This document shows, piece after piece, positions 33,301-39,428 of a stretch of 64,000 nt of DNA (the first letter of the stretch is position 1; each line of letters opens with the position of its first letter). Both the position numbers and the translations under genes were made by a program. This stretch comes from Notospermus geniculatus (Eukaryota; Nemertea; Pilidiophora; Heteronemertea; Lineidae). A model generated the notes under the pieces. The model was given only the letters and a program-made list of their open reading frames with translations. It made no database searches and was not told the DNA's origin. The stretch covers positions 844,111-908,110 of the forward strand of contig NMRB01000022.1 in NCBI GenBank assembly GCA_002633025.1. The letters are read 5' to 3'.

Positions 33301-33448
33301 GTGTATGTCGTCCTGTAAGAAGAACAAGGCTTGTCAAGGGGTTACCTACCAGGACGAGAACGGATCAAAGATGTGTTACCATCACCAGAAGGACGGGAAA
33401 TCGAGGACAGCGAGTAATCCTGCTGCCGAGATCTACCAGAGATGTTAA
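21281..33448 (+). CDS. Secreted multi-CTLD protein with terminal PAN/Apple domain
   Basis: Twenty coding exons, joined by consensus splice sites with matching phases: 21281-21341, 23077-23284, 24050-24318, 24708-24876, 25167-25456, 25843-26286, 26729-26752, 26972-27052, 27198-27357, 27572-27858, 28125-28287, 28594-28817, 28986-29066, 29286-29460, 29742-29995, 30139-30520, 30672-30934, 31255-31417, 32284-32510, 33216-33448. The total is 4158 nt, an exact multiple of three: 1385 residues plus TAA. Order: signal peptide (1-20), CTLD1 (21-180), CTLD2 (180-333), unrecognised domain (333-481), short linkers (481-516), CTLD3 (516-665), CTLD4 (665-794), linker (794-821), CTLD5 (821-964), Gly/Ser/Thr linker (964-1036), CTLD6 (to 1179), CTLD7 (1179-1309), PAN/Apple (1309-1385). 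No membrane segment follows the signal peptide. Likely an extracellular recognition or adhesion protein; ligand unknown. Weakest joints: the exon 2 donor (GTATAG) and exon 19 donor (GTCTGT). Confidence 0.85.
21534..22103. mobile_element. Nested MITE pair in lectin intron 1
   Basis: Outer element: AGGCCTGTCTACACCATCAA at the left, complement of AGGCATGTCTACATCATC at the right, flanked by TTA (21531-21533, 22104-22106). A second element with the same kind of end (AGGCCTGTCCACACCATC, 21682 to about 21993) lies inside it. The interior is built from repeats of AAACATTT and GTTGCA words. The 3-bp TTA duplication is PIF/Harbinger-like. Confidence 0.7.
23077..24318 (+). CDS. Lectin exons 2-3: divergent CTLD1
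   Basis: Exon 2 (23077-23284) holds the first half of the fold: a Trp-Cys start (DWKYFKETGWCAK), the helix-2 A..ECK motif and AYLTYW at the place of HLASI. Exon 3 (24050-24318) is Cys-rich (six Cys) with DWTWMG and a final GYRCF. Exon 2 could end instead at a stronger donor GTACGT (23252), also phase 2; I prefer 23284 because it gives the same distance from the HLASI position as the other CTLDs. The intron carries three MITEs (23326, 23572, 23764). Confidence 0.65.
23326..23466. mobile_element. MITE with TAATAG-GAGTTTTCG ends
   Basis: Left end TAATAGGGAGTTTTCG, right end the complement of TAATAGAGAGTTTTCG, with a shared AACGCCAACACG inner arm. A relative lies at about 28426-28556 in another intron of the same gene. 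Confidence 0.75.
23572..23753. mobile_element. 182-bp MITE with TTA target duplication
   Basis: Inverted repeats of about 70 bases starting GGCTCCAGTTCCATAGAG, flanked by TTA (23569-23571, 23754-23756). The arms make long spurious open frames on both strands. Confidence 0.75.
23764..23917. mobile_element. MITE of the AGGCCC...GCGGATTCCG family
   Basis: Inverted arms around GGCGAGCGGAGCGGTTTTCA / complement, ends AGGCCCGTTCACTTCAG and CAAGTGAAAATGGGCCT. The same family occurs at about 24343, 29490, 32888, 33074 and 51937, all within introns of the lectin gene or its second copy. Confidence 0.7.
24343..24508. mobile_element. MITE of the AGGCCC...GCGGATTCCG family
   Basis: Left AAGGCCCCTTTCCACACCAG, right AAGTGGAAACGCGGCTTT, with the GCGGTTTGCGG / complementary arm inside. 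It lies 25 bases after the donor of lectin exon 3. Confidence 0.65.
24708..25456 (+). CDS. Lectin exons 4-5: CTLD2
   Basis: Exon 4 (24708-24876) has C-Y-P-G-D-P-G-F, a helix-2 Cys (NNPCMAGAHLMAF) at the HLASI position, and a phase-2 donor ATG/GTAAGC. Exon 5 (25167-25456) continues with IFWTGLIQ (the WIGL equivalent), LKWS, and closes with YAIYVCQ. The CTLD fold call is by motif order. No EPN/QPD or WND calcium motif is visible. Confidence 0.75.
25588..25765. mobile_element. Foldback MITE, CCTGCCGCACACTGGAGCTA end
   Basis: Left arm begins GCCTGCCGCACACTGGAGC and contains GCTGAGCAAA repeated in inverted form, with internal CGCGCACACGCGAG repeats. A relative lies at 32740-32887. The right terminus is not as clear as the left. 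Confidence 0.55.
25843..26286 (+). CDS. Lectin exon 6: unrecognised domain
   Basis: A single 444-nt exon with phase-1 ends, about 148 residues, lacking the CTLD pattern and nearly free of Cys (one). Three segments look alike: AYLRHANSKKYLRS, then IQLNYESFLSHD, then WSLRFPASTGSYVDK. A threefold hydrophobic pattern with Leu/Tyr-Leu-Arg-like turns is what a beta-trefoil (fascin/AbfB-like) would show, but that is only an inference and I cannot assign a family. The acceptor TTTCAG/TATTTC and donor CTGG/GTACGT both keep the frame. Confidence 0.7.
26537..26680. repeat. Palindrome nested in a palindrome
   Basis: AGCTGTGGATTTTCC (26538) and its complement around ATCCGGAT close one hairpin. The same right arm is followed by a second, larger palindrome (centre TTTTAAAA) that ends with another copy of GGAAAATCCACAGCT. 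It sits in the intron before the 24-nt exon 7. Confidence 0.8.
26729..27052 (+). CDS. Lectin exons 7-8: 24-nt microexon and linker
   Basis: Exon 7 (26729-26752) codes eight residues (A-K-V-C-A-E-D-V) between a good acceptor TTTGCAG and donor GTAAGT. Exon 8 (26972-27052) codes 27 residues with one Cys. Both are phase 1-1, so either could be skipped without a frame change. That makes alternative splicing possible here. Confidence 0.6.
27198..27858 (+). CDS. Lectin exons 9-10: CTLD3
   Basis: Exon 9 (27198-27357): CGEGWDEFDSRCYSLF, helix-2 EAECRAYN, GHLASIN, then a phase-2 donor. Exon 10 (27572-27858): AWTGAVID, LTWTDGTSG, FNNQPKG where EPN/QPD normally stands, VWDM in place of WND, and YRFICE. 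It is the most canonical CTLD of the set. The third Cys of the usual C-terminal pair is absent, and QPK/WDM suggest that classical calcium-dependent sugar binding is altered or lost. Confidence 0.88.
28021..28075. mobile_element. 55-bp perfect hairpin, GCGGCTTTCCATT family
   Basis: GCGGCTTTCCATTTGA... closes on its complement ending CAAATGGAAAGCCGCC. A related hairpin of the same size and ends lies at about 35299-35350, where the second copy of the region has an empty site, so these mini-elements are mobile. Confidence 0.7.
28125..28817 (+). CDS. Lectin exons 11-12: CTLD4
   Basis: Exon 11 (28125-28287): CDAGWERFGNNCFKLF, AETLCND, GHLASIC. Exon 12 (28594-28817): DAWVGMKID, FSWTGGC, YRPPGQYDK, and KYFFCQK. 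It is closely similar to CTLD7 (AWVGIQID, DWTDNC, RPPGDYK), so CTLD4 and CTLD7 look like products of an internal domain duplication. A MITE (about 28426-28556) splits the intron between them. Confidence 0.85.
28426..28556. mobile_element. MITE related to 23326-23466
   Basis: Inverted arms with CTTTTCGCAAAGCCC and GGGGGCTTTGCGAAAA, ending CGAAAACTCGCTATTA. Inserted in the within-CTLD4 intron, 38 bases before the exon 12 acceptor. Confidence 0.7.
28986..29066 (+). CDS. Lectin exon 13: Pro/Asn-rich linker
   Basis: 81 nt, phase 1-1, coding G-A-A-N-P-S-V-P-N-P-L-P-N-P-W and then polar residues. It separates CTLD4 from CTLD5 and has no Cys. A frame-neutral cassette. Confidence 0.7.
29286..29995 (+). 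CDS. Lectin exons 14-15: CTLD5
   Basis: Exon 14 (29286-29460): CADGWLLHNGYCYI, AEKDCVKR, GHLSSVM. Exon 15 (29742-29995): GPWIGLLVTG, LSWTDGSDP, final RSYICKRK. No EPN/QPD or WND motif. Exon 15 is the first exon that reappears in the second copy (49114-49367); a hairpin MITE (29687-29717) immediately upstream marks the breakpoint of the duplicated block. Confidence 0.87.
29490..29625. mobile_element. MITE of the AGGCCC...GCGGATTCCG family
   Basis: Arms AGGCGCGTTTCCACTTCAGC and complement, inner arm GCGAGCGGAGCGGTTTT / AAAACCGCACCACTCGC. In the within-CTLD5 intron. Confidence 0.65.
30139..30934 (+). CDS. Lectin exons 16-17: Gly/Ser/Thr linker and CTLD6
   Basis: Exon 16 (30139-30520) opens with about 72 residues of Gly, Ser and Thr containing two copies of the 21-residue unit NAGTGSGSTGQGSGKGTGGT-G, then CGKGWLSYKDRCYRLF and GHLASAN. 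Exon 17 (30672-30934) has YWVGPWLGL, FKWTDGSDS, FDNKPQG, LWDM and VLCER. The linker would be flexible and is a candidate for O-glycosylation (inference from composition). The second copy of the gene has only one repeat unit, a 63-nt in-frame difference. Confidence 0.88.
31255..32510 (+). CDS. Lectin exons 18-19: CTLD7
   Basis: Exon 18 (31255-31417): CDKGWDRFKDHCYKAN, AEKVCSDQ, AHLASIC, phase-2 donor. Exon 19 (32284-32510): EAWVGIQID, FDWTDNCGC, RPPGDYK, and PFYCKK. The donor after exon 19 is weak (G/GTCTGT; GTCCGT in the second copy) but phase 1 matches the PAN exon. The intron between the two exons holds a different insertion in each gene copy. Confidence 0.82.
31519..32163. repeat. Dispersed repeat with two internal units (first copy only)
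   Basis: About 645 bases absent from the second copy, where the flanks (CTTCCTTTTT and GCATTTGTCAAAATCA) are joined directly. It contains two diverged direct units of about 285 bases, each with TTCGTAAC, AAACTTGGTACATATA, GGTCCGATTCGATTCT and AACTCCTGAACT. No inverted ends are visible; the class is unknown. Confidence 0.75.
32740..32887. mobile_element. Foldback MITE, CCTGCCGCACACTAGAGCTA end
   Basis: Left CCTGCCGCACACTAGAGC, right complement of CCTGCCGCACACTGGAGC, with inner arms TCTGCTGAGC. Relative of 25588-25765. It abuts the next MITE directly. Confidence 0.7.
32888..33192. mobile_element. Two tandem MITEs abutting the PAN exon acceptor
   Basis: First unit 32888-33071 (AGGCCCGTTTCCACTATAGC and its complement), second unit about 33074-33192 (AGGCCCATTTCCACTTCAGC and complement of AGGCCCGTTTCCACTACAGC). 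The second ends only 23 bases before lectin exon 20, inside the branch-point/polypyrimidine region. The second gene copy has at least part of this MITE too, with a gap in it (51918-51936). Confidence 0.75.
33216..33448 (+). CDS. Lectin exon 20: PAN/Apple domain and stop
   Basis: Codes the terminal 77 residues with six Cys in the PAN/Apple arrangement: T-C-P near the start, GCMSSC, KACQGVTY, KMCYHH and a final Cys just before TAA. PAN/Apple modules bind proteins or carbohydrates in plasma kallikrein, HGF and many invertebrate adhesion proteins. Five bases after the stop there is a donor-like G/GTAAGT and an acceptor TTTTTTCAG at about 33593, so the 3' UTR is probably spliced. Confidence 0.85.
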
Positions 33449-34485
33449 AAAGGGTAAGTCATCAGTTGATCGTTTTGGTAAACAAGCACATTGTATTGAG
33501 CAGAGGCACATTCTGCAATTTTTGAGCAGGACGTCTTCGTTCACAACTAAATTATTCGAGTTGATATGTTTCACGTACATTTCACTTTTTTCAGCTTCGA
33601 TGAGACAGAATGCAACGAAAGAAACCCAATACCTCCGATCATGGACAATGATGCTACTGTAGGCTAACTGTATTAGCAGACCTGCCGAGGACTTGCATCG
33701 GGACCCAGTCGTTGTGTCGCTCCGGCCGCCGCGCTACACTCAGTTTGTGAAGTGTAGCGCGGCGACCGGAGCGACACAACGACTGGGTCCCGAGTCTGAT
33801 GCGGGTGGTCCACCGACTTTACGACGAGTTTACGATCAGTTGGCGACTTGTTCACGACGGGTTTGCGACTAGTTGACGACGAAAAATCGTGGCAGGTGGA
33901 TCAGCATTCACGATTCGTTCACGACGGGTTTGCAACTCGTTCACGACTGAAATTTGTTGACGACTAGTTTGCGACGACTTTACGACGAGATCAAACATGT
34001 TTGATTTGGTCGCAAATTAGTCGTCAACTCGTCGTAAAGTTTGCTCTGTAGCAGTACGTATTTTTTCGGTGGATCAGCTTCAACGTCACGTCATTTCTTT
34101 ACGATCAGTTTACGACTAGTTTACGACGAGTTGGCGACTTGTTCACGACTGCCGTCGTGAACAAGTCGCCAACTGATCGTAAACTCGTCGTCAAGTCAGT
34201 GGATCACCCGCATAAGGACTTGAGAAAGACAAGAAGAATTATTTCCAGGAGCATTCTCAGATCACGAAAAAATATTCTAAAATGCTCTGGGAGAGGAACT
34301 GCTGAAGATTTGTTTTGCTGTTAGAAGTAACCAGAGACCTTATGATCTGACAAATATAGCCATGGTGTTCGTGTCTGAATTCACTGACATTGGCATGGTC
34401 AATGATAGTTCGCATGAAGAACAACACAGCAATGTCCACAATGACTTAATAATGTACATTTATATCTCTCTCAAATAGGAATAAA
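33449..34485 (+). promoter_or_regulatory. Lectin 3' UTR and polyadenylation signal
   Basis: After the stop comes a probable UTR intron (about 33454-33594), a UTR exon, and AATAAA at 34480-34485. The second copy keeps the same order with AATAAA near 52705. In this copy a 519-bp transposon sits inside the UTR. Confidence 0.5.
33696..34214. mobile_element. 519-bp nested transposon with 8-bp target duplication
   Basis: Flanked by AGGACTTG (33688-33695 and 34215-34222); the second copy has one AGGACTTG at about 52513. The outer ends (from about 33798, GATGCGGGTGGTCCACC, and to 34213, complement GATGCGGGTGATCCACT) form about 60-base inverted repeats. The interior is a degenerate tandem of ACGAC/TTACGACGAGTT words. 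A separate 94-bp perfect-type palindrome (33699-33792) lies exactly between the left duplication and the left outer end. An 8-bp duplication is hAT-like. Confidence 0.82.
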
Positions 34486-34593
34486 CGCATTGGAGAAAAT
34501 GAGTGGTGTCGACTTATCATATACCAACGGAGAATTTTGCGATTTTTGCCGAACATAACCTTCTCTTAAATGGGCTTGATACACGTACTTTTT

Positions 34594-34904
34594 GTACTCT
34601 CTAAATGCTGAAGAGTGAAATTCACTTATTTGGAGTGAGCCAGGGACCACTCCATGAAGTCACTCCATTAGAGTGAAGGCTCCACTGATGCATTGGCATT
34701 AGAAGCAACAAAAATACAACCAGACCTATTGTCTCTGTCAAAATTGAAAAATAATGTAACGAGAAAGACAATAGGTCTGGTAGTATTTTTGTTGCTTCTA
34801 ATGCCAATACATCAGTGGAGCCTTTCACTCTAATGGACTGACTTCTTGGAGTGGTCCCTGGCACTCCAAATGAGTGAATTTAACTCTTCAGAATTTAGAG
34901 AGTA
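34594..34904. mobile_element. 311-bp foldback element (first copy only)
   Basis: Long inverted arms beginning TACTCTCTAAATGCTGAAGA and continuing through TCACTTATTTGGAGTG and GACCTATTGTCT, around an AT-rich centre. The second copy (about 52900) lacks it. Confidence 0.75.
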
Positions 34905-35298
34905 GCTACCGTCTCTTTAAGGGTCAATGTAGCAGTTCGGGTTACATGAAACATATCGGTTTCTCCAATTTTTCGACTGAATTTTAGGAAAAGGTTTCTG
35001 TTTTAAGCCACACTTTGTATTTCGAATTTATATTACACACCGCCTCGTTCCTCAAATTACGCTTTTTAAAAACAAAGTGACATTCTGACGCCTGCAAGTT
35101 AGTGATCCTTGGATCAGCACTTCGTATAGGCTTACACTATTCAAAGGGCATGGTACCAACGGTTTCCATGGATATGTCACAAAACGGGATGGCTAGGCTG
35201 TAGTGGAGATCTTTGTTGCCCCACATCACCGTTCAGAGATTGCCACGACATTGTGACCATTTCGCCAATTCCATAGTGCTGAGACATACATTAGAGCG

Positions 35299-35350
35299 AC
35301 TTTCCATTGGAGCGTTTTCGTGCACGGAAACGCTCCAATGGAAAGCCGCC
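35299..35350. mobile_element. About 50-bp hairpin element with TTA duplication
   Basis: GCGACTTTCCATTGGAGCG closes on its complement and is flanked by TTA near 35290 and 35352. The second copy (about 53293-53310) lacks it. Same family as 28021-28075. Confidence 0.65.
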
Positions 35351-35391
35351 CTTATGTCTCAGCAGTGGAATTGGCGAGATGGTCACACTTA

Positions 35392-35881
35392 AGGGCCGTT
35401 TTGACGGGCGTTTTTATTGCGGCGATTTTAACGCTGTCGGCGATATCGCATCCAAACGCCCGTCAAAACGCCAACAGCGGGTGACATCACCAGCGAGAGA
35501 AAAAAGCCATGGTAAAACTCGGCGGCGGGACATCGCTATAACGCTTCGGCCATTTTGTCGCAAGGGACGAAGAATCGCCCGTGAAAGCAGTCGATCGACG
35601 TACGGAGCGATTAAAAACGCCCGTAAAAACGGCCCTTTAAGGGCCGTTTTGACGGACGTTTTTATCGCCGCGATAATCGCCACTTTTTTAACGCTCAGTG
35701 AAAACGGATATCGCTCCGTACGTCGATCGACTGTTGATCGAGTTTTACCATGGCTTTTTTCTCTCACTGGCGATGTCACCCGCTGTTGGCGTTTTGTTTG
35801 GCGTTTTGACGGGCGTTTTGGATGCGATATCGCCAACAGCGTTAAAACTGCCGCGATAAAAACGCCCGTCAAATCGGCGCT
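35392..35881. mobile_element. Two MITEs head to head: 490-bp giant palindrome
   Basis: Element 1 (35392-35636) and element 2 (35640-35881) share the AGGGCCGTTTTGACGG-type ends and are separated by a single TTA, with TTA on both outer sides (35389-35391 and 35882-35884). Internal text (CAGCGGGTGACATC, AAAAAAGCCATGGTAAAACTC) runs in opposite directions in the two. Each has its own inverted arms. The long frames here on both strands are by-products. It lies 110 bases upstream of the GPCR start. Confidence 0.82.
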
Positions 35882-35990
35882 TTAACGAGATACAAGTTGT
35901 TCTTCCTGATGACGTATGTTATTCAGCACACTTCTCATTTCCAATATAGGTGACAGTCACTCATGAAATCTCTCACGTAGTTGCAACAAC

Positions 35991-38900
35991 ATGGAATCAC
36001 TAGGGAATTCAACGCCGTCCACTGGAGCTGCCGTGCCAAGCTTCCCTGCATTGGAACTTGCCGTTGAAATCCTCAGCACATGGGGACAAATTTGCATCAT
36101 TGTGATTGGTCTCATCGGGAATACACTTTCTCTTCTAGTAACTACAAAAAAGGAGAACCGTCGAATAAGTACTTGTGTATACATGGCTGTTCTGGCAATC
36201 GTCGACTCCATAGTCTTATTGAATGATGCATTTTATTATATGCTCATGTCAAGCAATGCTTTTGGTAACGCCATAGATAAATTGATGTCGTTACGGTAGG
36301 TTTGCCGAAAAACTAACTGTTATGTCGTTTCCCGCAATATCAGAAACTATATTCGTTGAGAACATTACCTTCTATGACACAGGTGTAAAGTTTTCCAGTG
36401 TTTCCGTGTGTCAGTGTTGCCCCTATTGTTTTGGAAACACTGGCAGATAGATCCATACGTTACTCTGTGTGTCCCCTATTGTCAAGTCGCGGGTTATTCC
36501 GTCAGACAATAGCAGGGAAATACTCGCAGATGGGGAACAGGTGTATTACTCTTCGAGGTCCCTCTACCTCCTCGTTTCATCAACAGATACGTATTCATAA
36601 AGGAATCAAACATAAAGGTTTAACTGCGAACGATGAAGTAACTGAGGGATGTGTTGCCACCAGATGTCTCTCACTCCCTGAATTCTGGCTTTACGTAATA
36701 GGCATGAGCTTCAACTTTTTTATGGTGGTGGGGTACATGAATCAACTTGATGCCTTGAATTCCATTTCTGAGGATAACAGAGCTACATGTATTTTCAGCA
36801 CAATTACTGATGTGCAAATGTACGTTAGCCTATTCAAATGTACACATATGACCCTGCGATCTCATCGTTCGTGGGGTTCTCATTAATTCAGTCCTCTTGA
36901 ATCATACGATCAACTGGTCGGAATTCAACAAAATTTGCAGTAAACATGCAGAAGGGTCTTGCCTATCATATGAAATCTGTTGAGGTTTAAAGGGATGCTG
37001 TCCACATATAAAATGCTAAATTTGTCACACTTGAACCTTTATGTTTGATTCCTTAAGGCCCCGATTACATACAGCTATACGCTATTCGGTATTCTAGGCA
37101 CGTTTCATAGGGCACGCGTATAGTTTGAATCGAGCAAGGTTATTTCCATGAGTGGTTTACATAAGACTAAACTATTCTGAGGGCACGCTATTCGCTTTTT
37201 GTTCGTATTGTGCATGTCCAATTTTGTAGCGTATACCGAATACCGAATACCGAATAGCGTATAGCTCTATGTAATCGGGGCCTTATGGTTTTAGTGATAG
37301 GCCTAATCGTACTTCACTGCATAGGCTGATGCCAAATTCATAAGCGATTATAAAATATAGACTATAGACTATATTCATAAGCTTATGAAGTTTTGCTTAT
37401 GCTGATGTCAGGTCGACCTTGCCACGGCGCACAGAACAGGCGGCGCGACAAACTTTTCGGGACCACTTTGCGACTGAGCCACGACGACGCGGAACCATCG
37501 CCGATATGGTGTGACATGACTGCAGTTGCGTCTCACCTGCGACGATGATCGGCATCAGTCGCCGGTCACAAAAAAATATTACGAATCGCAAGAGTTGAAC
37601 ATGTCCAACTCGCCTCGACGAATCATGTTCCATTCGGAGGTGACCTGAACATGGGTACGACTCCTTGCGCGCTGACATGCCACCAGTTTTTACGGTGCAT
37701 GTACGCACACGTTCTCAGTTTTGTGACATGACCATGGGTCGCATTTTAAGGCCCTTATCACACTTCTGCGTATCCTGATTCCTTATGAGTTGCGCATTGA
37801 CATTTTTTCATACGCAGTCATAAGCAAAATACCTCATATGCATCTCAATATGTAAACTTTATATCTATTATCAACAAAATGGTACTACATGTACCATAAA
37901 CCAATCACCATGGTTTATGGTACTACGTACCATAAATCGCGCGGCCAGGAGGAGATTAGTGAGGTTTCGCAAATCTGACGAACGAAGTACGAAATACGAA
38001 ATTCAACTTCAGGACCTAATGTATTTCTGGAGATGGTTGCTACCACAAATGTCCCTGCTGCCCGTGCGTCTTTTAGCAATGCATATCATGTAAGACGGAG
38101 ATGGTTATGGCGTATCCTGAATTTTTAAATTTCAACTTCGTAGTCTGCGAAGTGGAACGAAAGATAATTTTCAAAGTTTAATACACACCGCAACTCTATC
38201 GGTCTAACGTCATTCGCTAAAAGACGCTCTTGTAGCAGGCGATATTTGTGGTACCAACCATCTCCTGAAATACATTAGATCATGGAAATGGAAGTCCAAT
38301 TTCGTATTTCGTACTCCGTGTTTCGTCAGATTTGCGAAACCTCACCATCTCCTCCTGGCGCGGCAGAATACGGGCCATCTCGGGAGGCAACTACGCCCGA
38401 TGCAATGTTGTTCACGTTTGCCAATGCCCCATGCCCATGCCGACAAATGATTGACGGATTAAGCGGCAACGTGACAATGGGGAAGGGCACTGATAAACAT
38501 GTTTCTCTGTTTTTGACTGTCCGCCGCACAATATTAAGCGGGCACTCTCAAACGGGAGGCATTTCCATTCAGTATACACTGTCCTGACGAGCTACCAGAA
38601 GTGAAAACTTCTGGTAGCTCGACTAGAAAGTGCCCGCGGAAGACCCCCCCCCCCGGGTTGGGGTCGAAAATTTGTGAAATTCGGAGACGACCCTTCGTAT
38701 TATATGATCGTCCTGACGTCAGTTGAAATTCTTTTTCTTGTAGGGTGGTGTGGTACCTGGGTAGTGTATTTGCAATTCTCTCAGGTATGACCCTGGCCAT
38801 GATGAGTCTAGACAGAGCAATTGCTGTGACTTACCCGATGAAATCAGCTCTAATATGCACTCCATCGAAGGCAGTGAAGGCTACACTAATATCATGTATC

Positions 38901-39428
38901 TTCGAGATGACCTTCCACATCCAAGTCTTTTTCATTTACGATTTACCTGATGAGGATTCGCCGGCTCTGGTGATCGATTACCCCCCGGCAAGATGGGTGG
39001 AAGCTCTCCACACGACCTACATGCTGGTCATGGGATGTATCGTCCCTTTCAGCTCCATCGTAATATGTAACACCGTCATAATGTTCAGCTTACGAAGAGC
39101 AACACGAGAAAGAAGAGCAATGGAATCCAATCCAAGGAAAAAAGGGAAGGAACCGAATCTGACATCGATGCTTTTGTTGACTTCAACTGTCTACATATTG
39201 TGTTCGAGTCCAAAACGTATCCATGACAGCGTCGGCGTTCATGATTTAACCGATCCTTATTGGTCAGCCCGTTACTGGTTAGAATTTTGGATTTTCAATG
39301 AATTATGGTTGTCCAATTTCGCTGTTAATTTTTACATTTATTTCCTCGGGGGAGGACGGAAGTTTCGTCGAGATGTGAAGGAAGTGCTGCTAAAAATATT
39401 ATGTTGTAATTCCCAAAGGAAACTTTGA
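35991..39428 (+). CDS. Orphan class-A (rhodopsin-like) GPCR, two exons
   Basis: Exon 1 35991-36295 (ATG, phase-2 donor G/GTAGGT), exon 2 38744-39428 (acceptor TTCTTGTAG, stop TGA); 329 residues. TM1 IVIGLIGNTLSLL has the GN motif; TM2 LAIVDS has the conserved Asp; TM3 ends in D-R-A-I-A-V in place of DRY; TM5 contains GCIVPFSS; TM6 has LCSSP where CWxP is usual; TM7 is NFYIY in place of NPxxY, followed by a basic helix 8. The TM3 Cys and the extracellular loop-2 Cys are both absent. Ligand and coupling cannot be guessed. It resembles lineage-expanded orphan receptors of invertebrates. The gene is completely absent from the second copy of the region. AATAAA at 39544-39549 would serve as polyadenylation signal. 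Confidence 0.82.
36296..38743 (+). other. GPCR intron with several inverted-repeat elements
   Basis: Contents: a 227-bp MITE at 37056-37282 (AGGCCCCGATTACATACAGC and complement, TTA flanks); a GATGTCAGGTCGACCTTGC element starting at 37401 and reaching about 37655; a hairpin at 37880-37936; a large foldback at 37938-38363; a short hairpin at 38588-38626; a poly-C run at 38646. A frame at 36398-36886 has no GPCR-like features and is not supported as an exon. Confidence 0.6.
37938..38363. mobile_element. 426-bp foldback in GPCR intron
   Basis: CGCGGCCAGGAGGAG-type left arm with GAGGTTTCGCAAATCTGACG, and the complement at the right end (CAGATTTGCGAAACCTCACC, CTCCTCCTGGCGCGG). Further inside, TGTATTTCTGGAGATGGTTG pairs with CAACCATCTCCTGAAATACA. 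Arms cover most of its length. Confidence 0.75.

Larger units (their letters stand above)
29687..35300. repeat. Duplicated block A (first copy)
   Basis: Reads alongside 49054-53330 in the same orientation. Insertions found only here: 31519-32163 (dispersed repeat), 33696-34214 (8-bp duplication element) and 34594-34904 (foldback). The matching part of the lectin gene is exons 15-20. Confidence 0.9.

Noticed and set aside
33820-34140. CRISPR-like short regular repeats
   Set aside because: Units are degenerate, appear on both strands and lie within a transposon of a eukaryotic genome.
35307-35885. Long open frames on both strands (192 and 152 codons)
   Set aside because: They run through two head-to-head MITEs. 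Inverted-repeat symmetry gives mirror frames, and there is no domain or splice context.
36398-36886. Open frame in the GPCR intron
   Set aside because: No transmembrane or GPCR pattern. Exons 1 and 2 join in frame without it and give continuous TM1-TM7.
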